Below, piece by piece: positions 33,713 through 43,482 of a stretch of DNA of 64,000 bases; position 1 is the first letter of the stretch; every line of letters begins with the position of its first letter. A program made the translations under genes and the position numbers. This stretch comes from Paracoccus aestuariivivens (lineage in GTDB: Bacteria; Pseudomonadota; Alphaproteobacteria; Rhodobacterales; Rhodobacteraceae), in assembly GCF_009711225.1 (NCBI RefSeq), contig NZ_WMIE01000003.1, positions 62,001-126,000 on the forward strand, written 5' to 3'. The notes under the pieces are model-generated. The model ran no database searches. It was given only the letters and a program-made list of their open reading frames with translations, and was not told where the DNA came from.

Positions 33713-35785
33713 TCATCGCGGCGTCAAATCGGCGGGCTGCAATCTAATGGTCGCACTTGCGGATGCGCCGTTTGCGTCGATGACTGTCAATTGGGCAAAT
33801 CCCGGACCGGGGTCGGGAAGGAGGCTTTCGGGCCGCGTCAAGCCAACCCCTGCCGGTGCGCCATTGACCAGAAATGTCCATGGCGAGCGTCCTCCGCGTG
33901 CCTTGACGACCAAGGGGCCGCTGGTTTCGATCAATGCCCCGTCGGGCGGAAATGTCAGCACCAAACGATCCGGAGCCGAGGGATTGGCCGCAATGCTGCT
34001 GACCTCGCCCGCAGGGGCGAAGCGCCGCAGTGGCAAGGGCAACGCGCTATTGGGCAAGGTCAGGGTTTGCGGCGGTGGGGGTGGCAGCGGGACCGGAGGC
34101 AGGGCGTCGAACAGATCGAACAGCACCGGAGCCGCCAGATCACCGCCGAACGCTCCGGGAACGGGCGTCCCGTCGGGCCGTCCCAGCCAGACCGCACCGA
34201 CATACGCCCCGTCATAACCCACGGCCAGAGCATCGCGATGCCCGTAGGAGGTTCCCGTCTTGTAGGCCATCGGCCTGATCCGTGTCCCATGCGGAGCGGG
34301 GTTTCCGGCCAGCACATCGCCGACCTGCCAAGCAGCGACCGGACCGAACATGGCCAAGGGCAACTCGCGTGCGCCGCCCGGAAGCGCCGATAGCTCGATC
34401 CCCCGCCCACCTCGGGCCAGCGCCGCATATCCCGTGGCAAGCCCTTGCAGCGTCACGCCGCCGCCGCCCAGCATCAGCGCCAGGCCTGCGGTTTCCTCGG
34501 GCAGGCGCAGAGCGATCCCGCCTTGACGCAGGGTCTGCGCAACACGGTTCGGCCCGAGCGCATCTGCCAGTTTCACAACGGGAATATTCAGCGACCAGAT
34601 CAGGGCCTGTCTTAGACTGACGGTTCCGCGGAAGATGTGATCGAAATTCTGCGGTTGCCAGCGTCCGAATGCGGCAGGGCGATCCTCGATCAGGGTTTCG
34701 GGATGGGCCAGTCCCGTATCGAAGGCAAGCCCGTAGACAAAGGGTTTCAGCGTCGATCCGGGCGAGCGCCATGCCTGCGTCATGTCTACAAATCCGGCAG
34801 AACCGCCATCGGTCCAATCCGCCGCCCCGACCTCGGCCAGGATCTCGCCCGTGCGGTGGTCCGCCAGCATGATCGCGGCCGACAACCTGCGACCTGCGCC
34901 CCGCACCGCGCGCGAGGCAAGTTCCTCGGCCCGACGTTGCAGACGCGGGTCGATCGTGGTCTCGATCCGGCCGACATTGGGATGGGTGCGGACCAGCCGT
35001 GCCGTCAACAGCGGCGCCAAGGCCGGAAATGCCCGCCGCTTTCGCGGCACCGGTTCGGCCATGGCCGCGCCTGCATCTGCATCCGACAGCAGTCCCGCGT
35101 GAACCGCCCGCGCCAGAACGCGATCGCGTGCCTTGCGTGCGGTGTCAGGAAAACGATCCGGGCGTCTGCGTTCCGGCGATTGTGGCAAGGCGACCAGCAA
35201 GGCGGCCTCGGCAGGGGAAAGCCGCGTCGGCTCTTTTCCGAACCATTGCAGACTGGCGGCGCGAATACCCTCGACATTCGCGCCATAGGGCGCAAGCCGC
35301 AGATACAGATCAAGGATCTGGCGCTTGGACAACCTCCGCTCCAGCGCAAGGGCCAGCCGGATCTGTCGGGCTTTGCCGCCCCATTCGCCGGTCGTGCCGC
35401 TTTCAAGCAGTCGCGCGACCTGCATGGTCAGAGTCGATCCCCCCGAGACGATGCGCCGATGCCAGAGCGCCTGTCCGCCAGCGCGCAGCAGCGCGACCGG
35501 ATCGACGCCGCCATGGTGTTCGAACCGCTGGTCCTCCCACAGCATCAGCATATCAAGGAAAAGCGGATCGACATTGCCCGCGTCCAGCCGCCACCGACCG
35601 TCAGCGACCTGAAACGCGCGCAGCAGGCTATTGTCCCGCGCCAGCACCTCGACTCCGACAGTGACCTCAAGCCGCGGCAGTTCGGTCGCACCGATCCAGA
35701 GGTCAAACCGGTCTCGCGCTGCGGCAACCAGTCCCAGCGTCAGAACGGCGGTAATCATCGACAAGGCAACGCGGCGCGATCTCAT
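33713..35785 (-). CDS. pbpC: penicillin-binding protein 1C
   Basis: A bifunctional peptidoglycan synthase of 690 residues. The sequence shows an N-terminal membrane anchor (about 7-22) and a GT51 transglycosylase domain (EDQRFEHHGGVDP, GGSTLTMQVARL). The transpeptidase domain follows with SPGSTLKP (Ser344), SLN and YKTGTS. A C-terminal BiPBP_C domain with Pro-rich linker starts near residue 585. In many proteobacteria pbpC is paired with an alpha-2-macroglobulin gene, which is missing here. The ATG at 35785 is the only good start. Confidence 0.95.
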   Translation of the reverse strand: MRSRRVALSMITAVLTLGLVAAARDRFDLWIGATELPRLEVTVGVEVLARDNSLLRAFQVADGRWRLDAGNVDPLFLDMLMLWEDQRFEHHGGVDPVALLRAGGQALWHRRIVSGGSTLTMQVARLLESGTTGEWGGKARQIRLALALERRLSKRQILDLYLRLAPYGANVEGIRAASLQWFGKEPTRLSPAEAALLVALPQSPERRRPDRFPDTARKARDRVLARAVHAGLLSDADAGAAMAEPVPRKRRAFPALAPLLTARLVRTHPNVGRIETTIDPRLQRRAEELASRAVRGAGRRLSAAIMLADHRTGEILAEVGAADWTDGGSAGFVDMTQAWRSPGSTLKPFVYGLAFDTGLAHPETLIEDRPAAFGRWQPQNFDHIFRGTVSLRQALIWSLNIPVVKLADALGPNRVAQTLRQGGIALRLPEETAGLALMLGGGGVTLQGLATGYAALARGGRGIELSALPGGARELPLAMFGPVAAWQVGDVLAGNPAPHGTRIRPMAYKTGTSYGHRDALAVGYDGAYVGAVWLGRPDGTPVPGAFGGDLAAPVLFDLFDALPPVPLPPPPPQTLTLPNSALPLPLRRFAPAGEVSSIAANPSAPDRLVLTFPPDGALIETSGPLVVKARGGRSPWTFLVNGAPAGVGLTRPESLLPDPGPGFAQLTVIDANGASASATIRLQPADLTPR

Positions 35786-35862
35786 AACCTATGAATACGT
35801 CATGGGCTGACCGGACAGAACGCCCTACGTCGTTTCGCGTATCAAAATATCAGGTGAGGCCG

Positions 35863-37023
35863 TCAGCTGGGGCCGGATTTTGTCTCGTCATCGCCGAACA
35901 GCCCTTTCAGGCCACGTGCGATCAGGTTGCCGACTTTCGGGCGAGGCTGATGAATGAAGGGCAGGGGGCGGCACACCTCCATCGCGGCAATGCCCACCCG
36001 CGCCGTCAGCGCACCATTCACCACACCTTCGCCAAACCGCTTCGAGACCCGCGCCAAAATCCCGCCACCCGCAACGGTATGGATCAGGTCATCGCCAGCG
36101 GCCACGGCACCGGTCGCGACCAGATGGGTCATCACCGTACGGGCCAGCCGCCAGCCACCGACGGCTCCTGCGCGTCCGCCATAGATTTCGGCCATCCGCC
36201 GGATCATCCGCAGGTTCGCGGCCAGCGCCGCGACGACATCGGCCATTGCCAAGGGGATCAGTGCGGTAGCCGCGGCGACGGTGCGCGCGGCGGCCTCGAT
36301 CTCGCGTCGGGCCTGCTGGTCCAGCGGGGCCAGTAGTTCGGTTTCGGCCAGCGAGATCAGGGTTGTGGCATCGTAGGCTTCGGCCTTGCGTTCGGCCAGA
36401 CGTTTGCGGCCCCATTCCAGTTCGTCGCGTCCGCGATAAAGATGTTCGAGCCGCCCGACGACGTTCTGCGCCGCTTTCACATCTCCCGAGGCCATGGCCG
36501 CGCCAGCCTCGCGATTGATGCCGTCAATGGCGGCAAAGCGCGCCCATGCGCGATATTCCCGCCAAGCCATGGCCAAGGCCGCGATGCAGAACAGCACCAT
36601 CAGCAATACGCCGATCCAGCCTAACAAGGGGTAGGAATGCAGCAGGTCGGAAAGATAGCGCAGCGCGGCGACCGACAGCAGGAAGCTGAACAGCGCGACC
36701 CCGGTATTGATGAAGAAGCGCGTCAGCCGTGATGGACCGGCTCCCACAAGCCGCGTCACCAATTGCATTGTCCGTGGTTGTGGAAGTGCTGGCGTTATCC
36801 CGTCATCAATCATCGGGGCGTCGGCAGGGGAGGGCCTTGCCTCGCCCTCGCGGGGTTCCGTGCGCGGCGCACGACGCGAGCGATCTCTGGCGGCATCGCC
36901 CTGCTCGAGATGCGTCACCGGCTCGGGGCCGCTGGGTTGGCCGGTTGGTTCCGGTGCCGGACGCGTGGGCGCATCGCCCATCTCGATCAGGACCGGCCCG
37001 CGTCTTTTCGGAGGTTCAGCCAT
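35863..37023 (-). CDS. YcjF-like DUF697 membrane protein
   Basis: A 386-residue protein with a disordered Pro/Arg/Glu-rich N-terminus (about 1-85) and two transmembrane segments (about 103-125 and 133-155). A helical cytosolic region and a C-terminal DUF697 domain follow (AIPLAMADVVAALAANLRMIRRMAEIYGG). It matches the E. coli YcjF type (TIGR01620). It begins 11 bases after the ycjX stop, so both are made together. Function is unknown, with a membrane-stress role inferred from E. coli neighbours. Confidence 0.87.
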   Translation of the reverse strand: MAEPPKRRGPVLIEMGDAPTRPAPEPTGQPSGPEPVTHLEQGDAARDRSRRAPRTEPREGEARPSPADAPMIDDGITPALPQPRTMQLVTRLVGAGPSRLTRFFINTGVALFSFLLSVAALRYLSDLLHSYPLLGWIGVLLMVLFCIAALAMAWREYRAWARFAAIDGINREAGAAMASGDVKAAQNVVGRLEHLYRGRDELEWGRKRLAERKAEAYDATTLISLAETELLAPLDQQARREIEAAARTVAAATALIPLAMADVVAALAANLRMIRRMAEIYGGRAGAVGGWRLARTVMTHLVATGAVAAGDDLIHTVAGGGILARVSKRFGEGVVNGALTARVGIAAMEVCRPLPFIHQPRPKVGNLIARGLKGLFGDDETKSGPS

Positions 37024-37034
37024 TTATCATCCCC

Positions 37035-38402
37035 TCAAATCTGGTCGCCGAACAGGAATTCGGCTGCCCGATCCAGCCGGATATGCGGAGGCCCGTCACC
37101 TGCGCGAAGCGTGTTCGGAGCGGGCGCGAAATCCATGATCGCGTAATCTCCGTCCAGCCAGCGATCCGCGCCTTGGCGGGCATGGGCCAGAAGTTCGGCC
37201 GGATTGGAGGGTAGCTCGCCCGGATAGAAGGCAGCCTGCCGCCCGTCCATCAAGGTTCCGCGCACGGCGGGCAGTTCTGCCCCGTCCTGCCGGATGGTTT
37301 CCTCGGTCGTGGTGCGCAGCGAAGCGATGGACATCGCCTCGGTCCGTGCGCCGGAAAAATCAGCCCGATCACGGGCATCGCGCAACATCGCTCCGGTGAT
37401 GGCGGTCAGGCGGGGATGCTGGATGTGGTGCAAATGGTCGGCCTTGGTCGCGGCGAACAGGATACGACCGACCCGCCGCGTGCCCAGAAGCTGGCTGAGC
37501 CAGCCCGACCTACCCGGGCGGAATGCGGTCAGGATATCGGCCATGGCGCGGCGCATATCCTCGACCGCCTGAGGTCCGGCATGGATTGCGCCCAAGACGT
37601 CCATCAACACCACCTGCCGGTCGATGCGGGCGAAATGGTCGCGAAAGAACGGTTTCACCACACGCGACTTATAGGCCCCGAAGCGGCGGGCGAATTCGCG
37701 CCAAAGCGCGGTGTCGCGAAAGTCGGACGGCAGAGGGGTGAAGGTCAATGCGGGCGAACCCTCAAGCTCGCCGGGCATCAGGAAGCGACCGGGGGTGCAG
37801 TCGGACCACCCCGCCTCGCGGGCGACATGAAGGTGCTTGGTGTAGGCGGCGGCCAAGGTCTGGGCCGCTGTCTCGTCGAATTTGTCACGATTGGTCGCGG
37901 CCAGTGCGGCGCGGAATTCGTCGGCTGCGGGACGGCCCTCCATGCGCTGGAAGACCTCATCGGACCATGCGTCAAACTCCTTGTCCATCAGGCGCAGGTC
38001 AAGCAGCCATTCTCCGGGATAGTCGACAATATCCAGATGCAGGACTTGTTGGCCGCGCCACCCTGCCAGCAGTCCGCGCGGCTGCACGCGCAAGGACAGA
38101 CGCAACTGGCTGACATGGCGTGTGCCTTCGGGCCAATGCGGATCGGGGCCGGTCATTGCGGCCAGATGCCGCTCGAAATCAAAGCGCGGAATGGTGTCAT
38201 CGGGTTGCGGTTGCAGCCAAGCCGTCTTGAGCGACCCATCCGCCGCCGCCCGCAGCGCCGACATCCGGCCGCGATCCAACAGATTTGCGACCAGCGACGT
38301 GATGAAGACGGTCTTGCCCGCCCGCGACAGGCCGGTCACGCCCAACCGGATCACCGGGTCCGAGATCCCCAAGCCCTGCATCAAGTCGTCTGCGATACCC
38401 AT
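37035..38402 (-). CDS. YcjX-family P-loop GTPase-like protein
   Basis: A 455-residue DUF463/YcjX ATP/GTP-binding protein. The P-loop is GLSRAGKTVFITSLV near residues 23-37, with HLDIVDYPGEWLLDL in the position of switch II. The last part has an ALF-like end, HIRLDRAAEFLFGDQI. In E. coli the homologue lies next to ycjF in the phage-shock regulon, but no pspA-like gene is seen here. ATG at 38402 has GGGGACAGG upstream. Membrane remodelling has been suggested for such proteins but is unproven. Confidence 0.88.
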   Translation of the reverse strand: MGIADDLMQGLGISDPVIRLGVTGLSRAGKTVFITSLVANLLDRGRMSALRAAADGSLKTAWLQPQPDDTIPRFDFERHLAAMTGPDPHWPEGTRHVSQLRLSLRVQPRGLLAGWRGQQVLHLDIVDYPGEWLLDLRLMDKEFDAWSDEVFQRMEGRPAADEFRAALAATNRDKFDETAAQTLAAAYTKHLHVAREAGWSDCTPGRFLMPGELEGSPALTFTPLPSDFRDTALWREFARRFGAYKSRVVKPFFRDHFARIDRQVVLMDVLGAIHAGPQAVEDMRRAMADILTAFRPGRSGWLSQLLGTRRVGRILFAATKADHLHHIQHPRLTAITGAMLRDARDRADFSGARTEAMSIASLRTTTEETIRQDGAELPAVRGTLMDGRQAAFYPGELPSNPAELLAHARQGADRWLDGDYAIMDFAPAPNTLRAGDGPPHIRLDRAAEFLFGDQI

Positions 38403-38605
38403 CCTGTCCCCGGTCTGGCTTCTTGGACCCCAAGATATGCAGAGGGACCGCAGATTTGTAGTGTCCCCGTGGCTTATGGCCCAAACGTCGCATCGTCGGT
38501 AGCGATCACGTCCGGCATGTCCGGTTCCACAAAAAGCGCCGACTGCTCCGCCAGAAATGGACGCGAACCCTTTCGAGGACGGGTCAGTTTTGTCATAAGC
38601 GCCGC

Positions 38606-41014
38606 ATGACTTTACCTATCGAATCCGCCCTTCCCGAGCTTGTCGCTGCGCTAAAGGCGTATGGCCGCGCTGTGCTTATGGCGCCGCCGGGTGCGGGGAA
38701 GACGACGCGGGTCCCGCTGGCACTACTGCCTGTTGTCGCGGGACGCATCGTGATGCTGGAACCTCGCCGTCTGGCGGCTCGGGCAGCAGCCGAACGGATG
38801 GCCGAGACGCTGGGCGAACCGCTGGGCCAGACCGTCGGCTATCGCATCCGCGGCGAAGCAGTTGCGGGCCGTCGGATCGAGGTCGTGACCGAGGGCATTC
38901 TGACCCGCATGCTGCAATCCGATCCGGAACTGTCGGGCATTGGTTGCGTGATCTTCGATGAATTCCACGAGCGGAGCCTGAACGCCGATCTGGGCCTTGC
39001 CCTTGCATGGGAGGCTCGGCAGGCGCTGCGGCCTGATCTGGCGATTGTCATGATGTCCGCCACATTGGATGCCGAGCCGGTCGCGGCTTTGCTGGACGAT
39101 GCGCCGGTGATCCGCTCTGACGGGCGGGCCTTTCCGGTCGAGACCCGTTGGCTGGACCGGCCATTGCCCGCGCAGGCGCGTCTGGTCCCCGAGGCAGCGA
39201 GGTTGATTTCCGAGGCCGAAGCCGCGACCCGTGCGACGGGCGGAACGATCCTTGCGTTTCTGCCGGGCGAGGGCGAAATCCGTCGTGTCGCTTCGGCGTT
39301 GAATGTTGAAGCCGAGGTCGTGCCTTTGTTCGGGGCGATGGATTTCAAGGCACAGCGCGCCGCCTTGCAGCCCGCCGGAGCGCGGCGGCGGATCGTATTG
39401 GCCACGTCGATCGCAGAGACCTCGTTGACGATTCCGGGGGTTACGGTCGTCGTGGACGCGGGACGTGCGCGGCGGGCGCGCTTTGATCCGGGTTCCGGCA
39501 TGTCCCGCTTGGTGACCGAACGCGTCAGCTGTGCCGAGGCCGAGCAGCGCCGTGGTCGCGCGGGTCGGGTCGCGGCTGGAATTTGCTACCGGATGTGGGC
39601 GCGGGCCGAAGAGGGCGCGTTGCCGGCTTTCGCGCCGCCCGAGATTGCGGTGGCCGATCTGGCGGGACTCGCGTTGGAGCTGGCGAATTGGGGGTCGGAC
39701 GGGAGCGATCTGGCCTTCCTCACGCCTCCGCCGGAAGGGGCGTTGGCCGAAGCTCGAGGGCTTTTGCGTGACCTCAAGGCGCTTGACGCCGACAATCGCA
39801 TCACGACGCATGGTCGTGCGCTGGTTGCGTTGCCGCTGCATCCCCGACTTGCGCATATGCTGGCGGTCGCGGGCAAGGATGCGGCAAATCTTGCCGCGCT
39901 GCTGGCCGAGCGTGATCCTTTGACCGGCGCGCCAACAGACCTGACCCTGCGGCTGAGCGCAATCAACGACAGTCGTGCCTATGAGACGCGTCACCCTTGG
40001 CAGATCAGTTCCGGCGGACTGCACCGGATCCGCGACGATGCGAAAAGATTGCGGCGGATGGCCCGTGACGGTCAGGGGCTGTCTGTTGGAGCGATGGCCG
40101 CGCTGGCCTACCCGGACCGGATCGGTTTGCGGCGCAAGGGCGAACAGCCCCGTTACGTTCTTTCGGGCGGCAAAGGCGCAATCATGCCCGAGGGTGATGT
40201 CTTGGCGAATGCCCGCTTTGTCGTTGCGACCGATCTGGACGGCGACACGCGCGAGGCCCGCATCCGCATGGCGGTTGCCGTTGACGAGGATGACATTCGC
40301 AGCCTGTTTGCCGACCGTATCGAGATCGTCGAGCAGGTCGAATGGGCGCGTCGCGACGGACGAATCTCAGCCCGACGGCAGGAACGGCTGGGTGCGTTGG
40401 TCCTTGCCGACAGGGCGCTGGACGATCCGGATCCCGATGCAATGGCGCGCGCAGCCTTCGAGGGGTTGCGAGCCATCGGTCTGAACTGGACTGCGGGTGC
40501 GGCGCGCTTGCGGGCGCGGATTGTTTTGATGCCCGAACTTGGTCCGGTCGATGATGCAAGCCTGCTGGCCGATCCGGACTGGATTCTGCCGTGGCTTGGC
40601 AAGATGCGGACGGCTGCGGATCTGAAGGGGCTTGACCTGACCGAGGCCCTGAAGGCCCGGATCGGTTGGGACGGACAGCAACGTCTGGCCGCTGCGACTC
40701 CGGCGCATTTTGTGACGCCGCTCGGGCGCAAGGTGCCGATTGATTACGACCACGAGACGCCCTCGATCGAGCTGAAATTGCAGGAATTGTTCGGGGTCGC
40801 GCGCCATCCGGTTGTGGGCGGGCGGGCGCTGCGGATCTCGATGTTGTCTCCGGGCGGCAAGCCGATTGCGGTTACGACCGATCTTCCCGGTTTCTGGTCC
40901 GGAGGATATGCGGATGTGCGCAAGGACATGCGCGGTCGTTATCCGCGCCACCCGTGGCCCGAAAATCCGCTCGAGGCCGACCCGACAACGCGGGCCAAGC
41001 CCCGCGGGACTTAG
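38606..41014 (+). CDS. hrpB: ATP-dependent helicase HrpB
   Basis: An 802-residue DEAH-type helicase. Motif I is PPGAGKTTRVPLALL, motif II reads FDEFHERSLNADLGLAL (the DEFH variant typical of HrpB), motif III is MSATLD, and motif VI is QRRGRAGRVAAG. The HA2 and C-terminal HrpB domains fill the rest, to WPENPLEADPTTRAKPRGT. Its substrate RNA is unknown in most bacteria. The start ATG at 38606 has little ribosome site. The stop overlaps the end of the convergent HdeD gene by four bases. Confidence 0.94.
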   Translation: MTLPIESALPELVAALKAYGRAVLMAPPGAGKTTRVPLALLPVVAGRIVMLEPRRLAARAAAERMAETLGEPLGQTVGYRIRGEAVAGRRIEVVTEGILTRMLQSDPELSGIGCVIFDEFHERSLNADLGLALAWEARQALRPDLAIVMMSATLDAEPVAALLDDAPVIRSDGRAFPVETRWLDRPLPAQARLVPEAARLISEAEAATRATGGTILAFLPGEGEIRRVASALNVEAEVVPLFGAMDFKAQRAALQPAGARRRIVLATSIAETSLTIPGVTVVVDAGRARRARFDPGSGMSRLVTERVSCAEAEQRRGRAGRVAAGICYRMWARAEEGALPAFAPPEIAVADLAGLALELANWGSDGSDLAFLTPPPEGALAEARGLLRDLKALDADNRITTHGRALVALPLHPRLAHMLAVAGKDAANLAALLAERDPLTGAPTDLTLRLSAINDSRAYETRHPWQISSGGLHRIRDDAKRLRRMARDGQGLSVGAMAALAYPDRIGLRRKGEQPRYVLSGGKGAIMPEGDVLANARFVVATDLDGDTREARIRMAVAVDEDDIRSLFADRIEIVEQVEWARRDGRISARRQERLGALVLADRALDDPDPDAMARAAFEGLRAIGLNWTAGAARLRARIVLMPELGPVDDASLLADPDWILPWLGKMRTAADLKGLDLTEALKARIGWDGQQRLAAATPAHFVTPLGRKVPIDYDHETPSIELKLQELFGVARHPVVGGRALRISMLSPGGKPIAVTTDLPGFWSGGYADVRKDMRGRYPRHPWPENPLEADPTTRAKPRGT

Positions 41015-41559
41015 GCGGTCTTGAGTTTGCGCAGGTGGAAGGACAGCACAATCAGGCTGATCCCGATCAGCAGGGCGAATGTTCCGATCAGCCATGCGAT
41101 ACTGAGCAGTCCGGCCGCTGGCAGGGTTGCCATCAAAATGCCCCAGATCAGCAATAGAAGTCCGCTGAGTCCGAGCGCCCATTCGCCGTCGATCTCGTTG
41201 CGCAGGCGGATGGCGGCGACGATGCGGAAGATACCGGCGATGACGCCCCAGATGGCCATCCAGATGATGAAGGCAAGCGCCGTCGGTCCGGTCCAGAACA
41301 GCGCCATGACGCCGATGGTAATGGAAAGCAGACCGTCCAGCGCCCATGCCCACCAGCGCTCGTCCGAATTGCGCCGTTGGAAGGCAGTGACCAGCGTCAG
41401 CGCACCGTCAAAGATCGCATAGGCTCCGAAGACCAGCAGCAGAGCAAACACCGTCAGGCCGGGCCAGATCAGAGTAACGATCCCGAACAGGATTGCCGCA
41501 ATTCCTCGCAGCAGGATCAGCCACCAGTTCGCCGCCATGAGGCGCATCGTTTCGTCCAT
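41011..41559 (-). CDS. HdeD-family acid-resistance membrane protein
   Basis: A 182-residue membrane protein with six short hydrophobic segments forming three repeats of the DUF308 type (about 10-50, 65-105, 125-175), the pattern of E. coli HdeD. In E. coli HdeD belongs to the acid-fitness island, but such proteins are widespread and often have no proven acid role. The ATG at 41559 has GGGAGG upstream. It is convergent with hrpB with a four-base overlap, and downstream of fmt in the opposite order. Confidence 0.85.
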   Translation of the reverse strand: MDETMRLMAANWWLILLRGIAAILFGIVTLIWPGLTVFALLLVFGAYAIFDGALTLVTAFQRRNSDERWWAWALDGLLSITIGVMALFWTGPTALAFIIWMAIWGVIAGIFRIVAAIRLRNEIDGEWALGLSGLLLLIWGILMATLPAAGLLSIAWLIGTFALLIGISLIVLSFHLRKLKTA

Positions 41560-41672
41560 CGCAACCTCCCATGAACCATTCGTGACAGGATGATAACATG
41601 GTCGGGAAGGCTCCGGTTATTCCGGCACGAGATGAGGCGGCGTTGTGATGAAAATGCAGCTATCGCTAAGGC

Positions 41673-42566
41673 TTAGCCAAGGCTTTCCGGCAAGGTCAGA
41701 CCGCGCAGGATTTCGGAGGCAGGCATCGGACGCTTGCCTTCGCGCTGCGCCTCGAGGATTTCGATGGCCCCCTCGCCGCAGGCAATGACAAAGCCCGTGA
41801 TGACCTGTCCTGCCACACCCGAACCTTCGGTCAGGCGCGAGCGCAGCAGCTTCACCCGCTCTTCCCCGATCATGCACCATGCGCCGGGGAACGGGGAAAG
41901 CGCGCGGATCTGGCGGTCGATCTCGGTGGCCGGTCGGTTCCAGTCGATGCGGGCCTCGGCCTTGTCGATCTTGTTGGCATAGGTCACGCCATCGGCCGGT
42001 TGCTGCGTGGCGGGCAAGGGCAGGTTTTCAAGCGTGCGGGTGATCAGTTCAGCCCCCATCGCGGACAGGCGGTCATGCAGATCCGCCGTGGTGTCCTGAG
42101 GTCCGATCAGCGTGCGGGTTTCGGCCAGAACCGGCCCGGTATCCAGCCCCGCCTCCATCTGCATGATGGCGACACCGGTTTCGGCATCGCCCGCCATGAT
42201 CGCGCGGTGGATCGGGGCGGCACCGCGCCAGCGTGGCAGCAGCGAGGCATGGATGTTCAGGCAACCAAGTCGCGGCGCGTCCAGCACGGCTTGCGGCAGG
42301 ATCAGGCCGTAAGCGACGACCACGGCGACATCGGCATCCAGCGCGGCGAATTCTGCCTGATCCTCGGGGGATTTGAGACGTTCGGGGGTGCGGACGGGCA
42401 GACCCAATTCATCAGCGGTACGATGGACCGGAGAGGGGCGCGGCTTTTGCCCGCGACCGGCGGCGCGGGGCGGTTGCGAATAGACCGCGACGACCTCGTG
42501 GCTGGCGGCAATCGCGCGCAGCGCAGGTACCGAGAAATCCGGAGTTCCCATGAAGATGACGCGCAT
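41673..42566 (-). CDS. fmt: methionyl-tRNA formyltransferase
   Basis: Formylates initiator Met-tRNA with 10-formyltetrahydrofolate. The 297-residue protein has catalytic Asn104, His106 and Asp142 in [16 protein letters not shown] and GLDTGPV. The C-terminal domain (from about 205) contacts the tRNA. The frame is open upstream, but ATG at 42566 ([16 protein letters not shown]) is the family start, with AAGGGG upstream. Fmt works with deformylase, whose genes lie upstream on the same strand, separated by two hydrolase genes. Confidence 0.96.
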   Translation of the reverse strand: MRVIFMGTPDFSVPALRAIAASHEVVAVYSQPPRAAGRGQKPRPSPVHRTADELGLPVRTPERLKSPEDQAEFAALDADVAVVVAYGLILPQAVLDAPRLGCLNIHASLLPRWRGAAPIHRAIMAGDAETGVAIMQMEAGLDTGPVLAETRTLIGPQDTTADLHDRLSAMGAELITRTLENLPLPATQQPADGVTYANKIDKAEARIDWNRPATEIDRQIRALSPFPGAWCMIGEERVKLLRSRLTEGSGVAGQVITGFVIACGEGAIEILEAQREGKRPMPASEILRGLTLPESLG

Positions 42567-42597
42567 ATGCTTTGGCCCCTTACCTATGTCGCGCTTG

Positions 42598-43482
42598 TCA
42601 TATCTTCGGTTTGGCGGATTCAAAACCCTTGAGGAAGTCGGTCACCAGCTTGGTCGCCTTGTCGCGGGCGGGCTGATTGAATTCGAGCGGGGAAAGGGAC
42701 GAGCGTTCGCGCTGGTCGAAACCGTGATCGGTGCCGGCCAAAGTCGTGACATTGATGCCGACGCCTTTTCCCGCCAGTTTGTCGGCCATTTTGCGGCAGG
42801 CCTCGGGGTCGGTGATACTGTCTTTCTGCGCAAGGATCATCAATCCGGCAGTGCCTTCGGGCCAGCGGCGTTCCTCGCCGCTGCTCAGAATGCCGCAATA
42901 GGGGTAAAGCAGCACGACCGGACCGATCTGGGCCGCAAGGCTGGCGGGCTTGTCTGGCCATGCCGTGAGCCCCGGCGGCGGGGTGTTTTTGGTTAGCCCC
43001 GCCATGAACTCCATCGCGGTCCAGCCGCCATGTGAGGCGCCAAGGATCAAGGTGTCGTCGGGTTCGATGCCGGACATCCGGTGCATGGCGGTCAGTGCAA
43101 CGGCAAGATCCCCCGCACGCTCTGCCCCTGGAAGTATCTGTCCGGCGCAGACCGCTCGCCAAGCCTGTGCGCGGTCCAAACGGCGCGGCTCGTGGCTGTT
43201 CAGGATCATCACGGCGCGGTCCTGCTTCAGCATGACCTGCGCCCAGTAATCCATATTGTCATGCACCCCGTCGCAGCCCGACAGCAGGATCGCTGCCTTG
43301 TGGGGGCCGGGAGTCGCGGGTTGCAGGATGCGCCATGACGGGGCCAGCATTTCCAGTCGTTCGGCGGGCGTTTGGGTGATCGGCTGCCACCCCGCGGCGT
43401 TACGCGCCGTGTTCAGGCCGAGTATCGCCAGAATGATTGCAACACCTGCACCTGCACCCATCAGGATCAGCCGTTTTTGCAT
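42598..43482 (-). CDS. alpha/beta hydrolase, membrane-anchored
   Basis: A 294-residue protein with one N-terminal hydrophobic segment (about 5-24), acting as anchor or signal, and a serine-hydrolase domain. The nucleophile elbow is [13 protein letters not shown], an early [15 protein letters not shown] holds the oxyanion region, and the final His is probably in [12 protein letters not shown]. Dienelactone-hydrolase-like. The start at 43482 overlaps the stop of the upstream hydrolase gene by 16 bases, and longer starts are possible. No substrate is indicated. Confidence 0.8.
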   Translation of the reverse strand: MQKRLILMGAGAGVAIILAILGLNTARNAAGWQPITQTPAERLEMLAPSWRILQPATPGPHKAAILLSGCDGVHDNMDYWAQVMLKQDRAVMILNSHEPRRLDRAQAWRAVCAGQILPGAERAGDLAVALTAMHRMSGIEPDDTLILGASHGGWTAMEFMAGLTKNTPPPGLTAWPDKPASLAAQIGPVVLLYPYCGILSSGEERRWPEGTAGLMILAQKDSITDPEACRKMADKLAGKGVGINVTTLAGTDHGFDQRERSSLSPLEFNQPARDKATKLVTDFLKGFESAKPKI

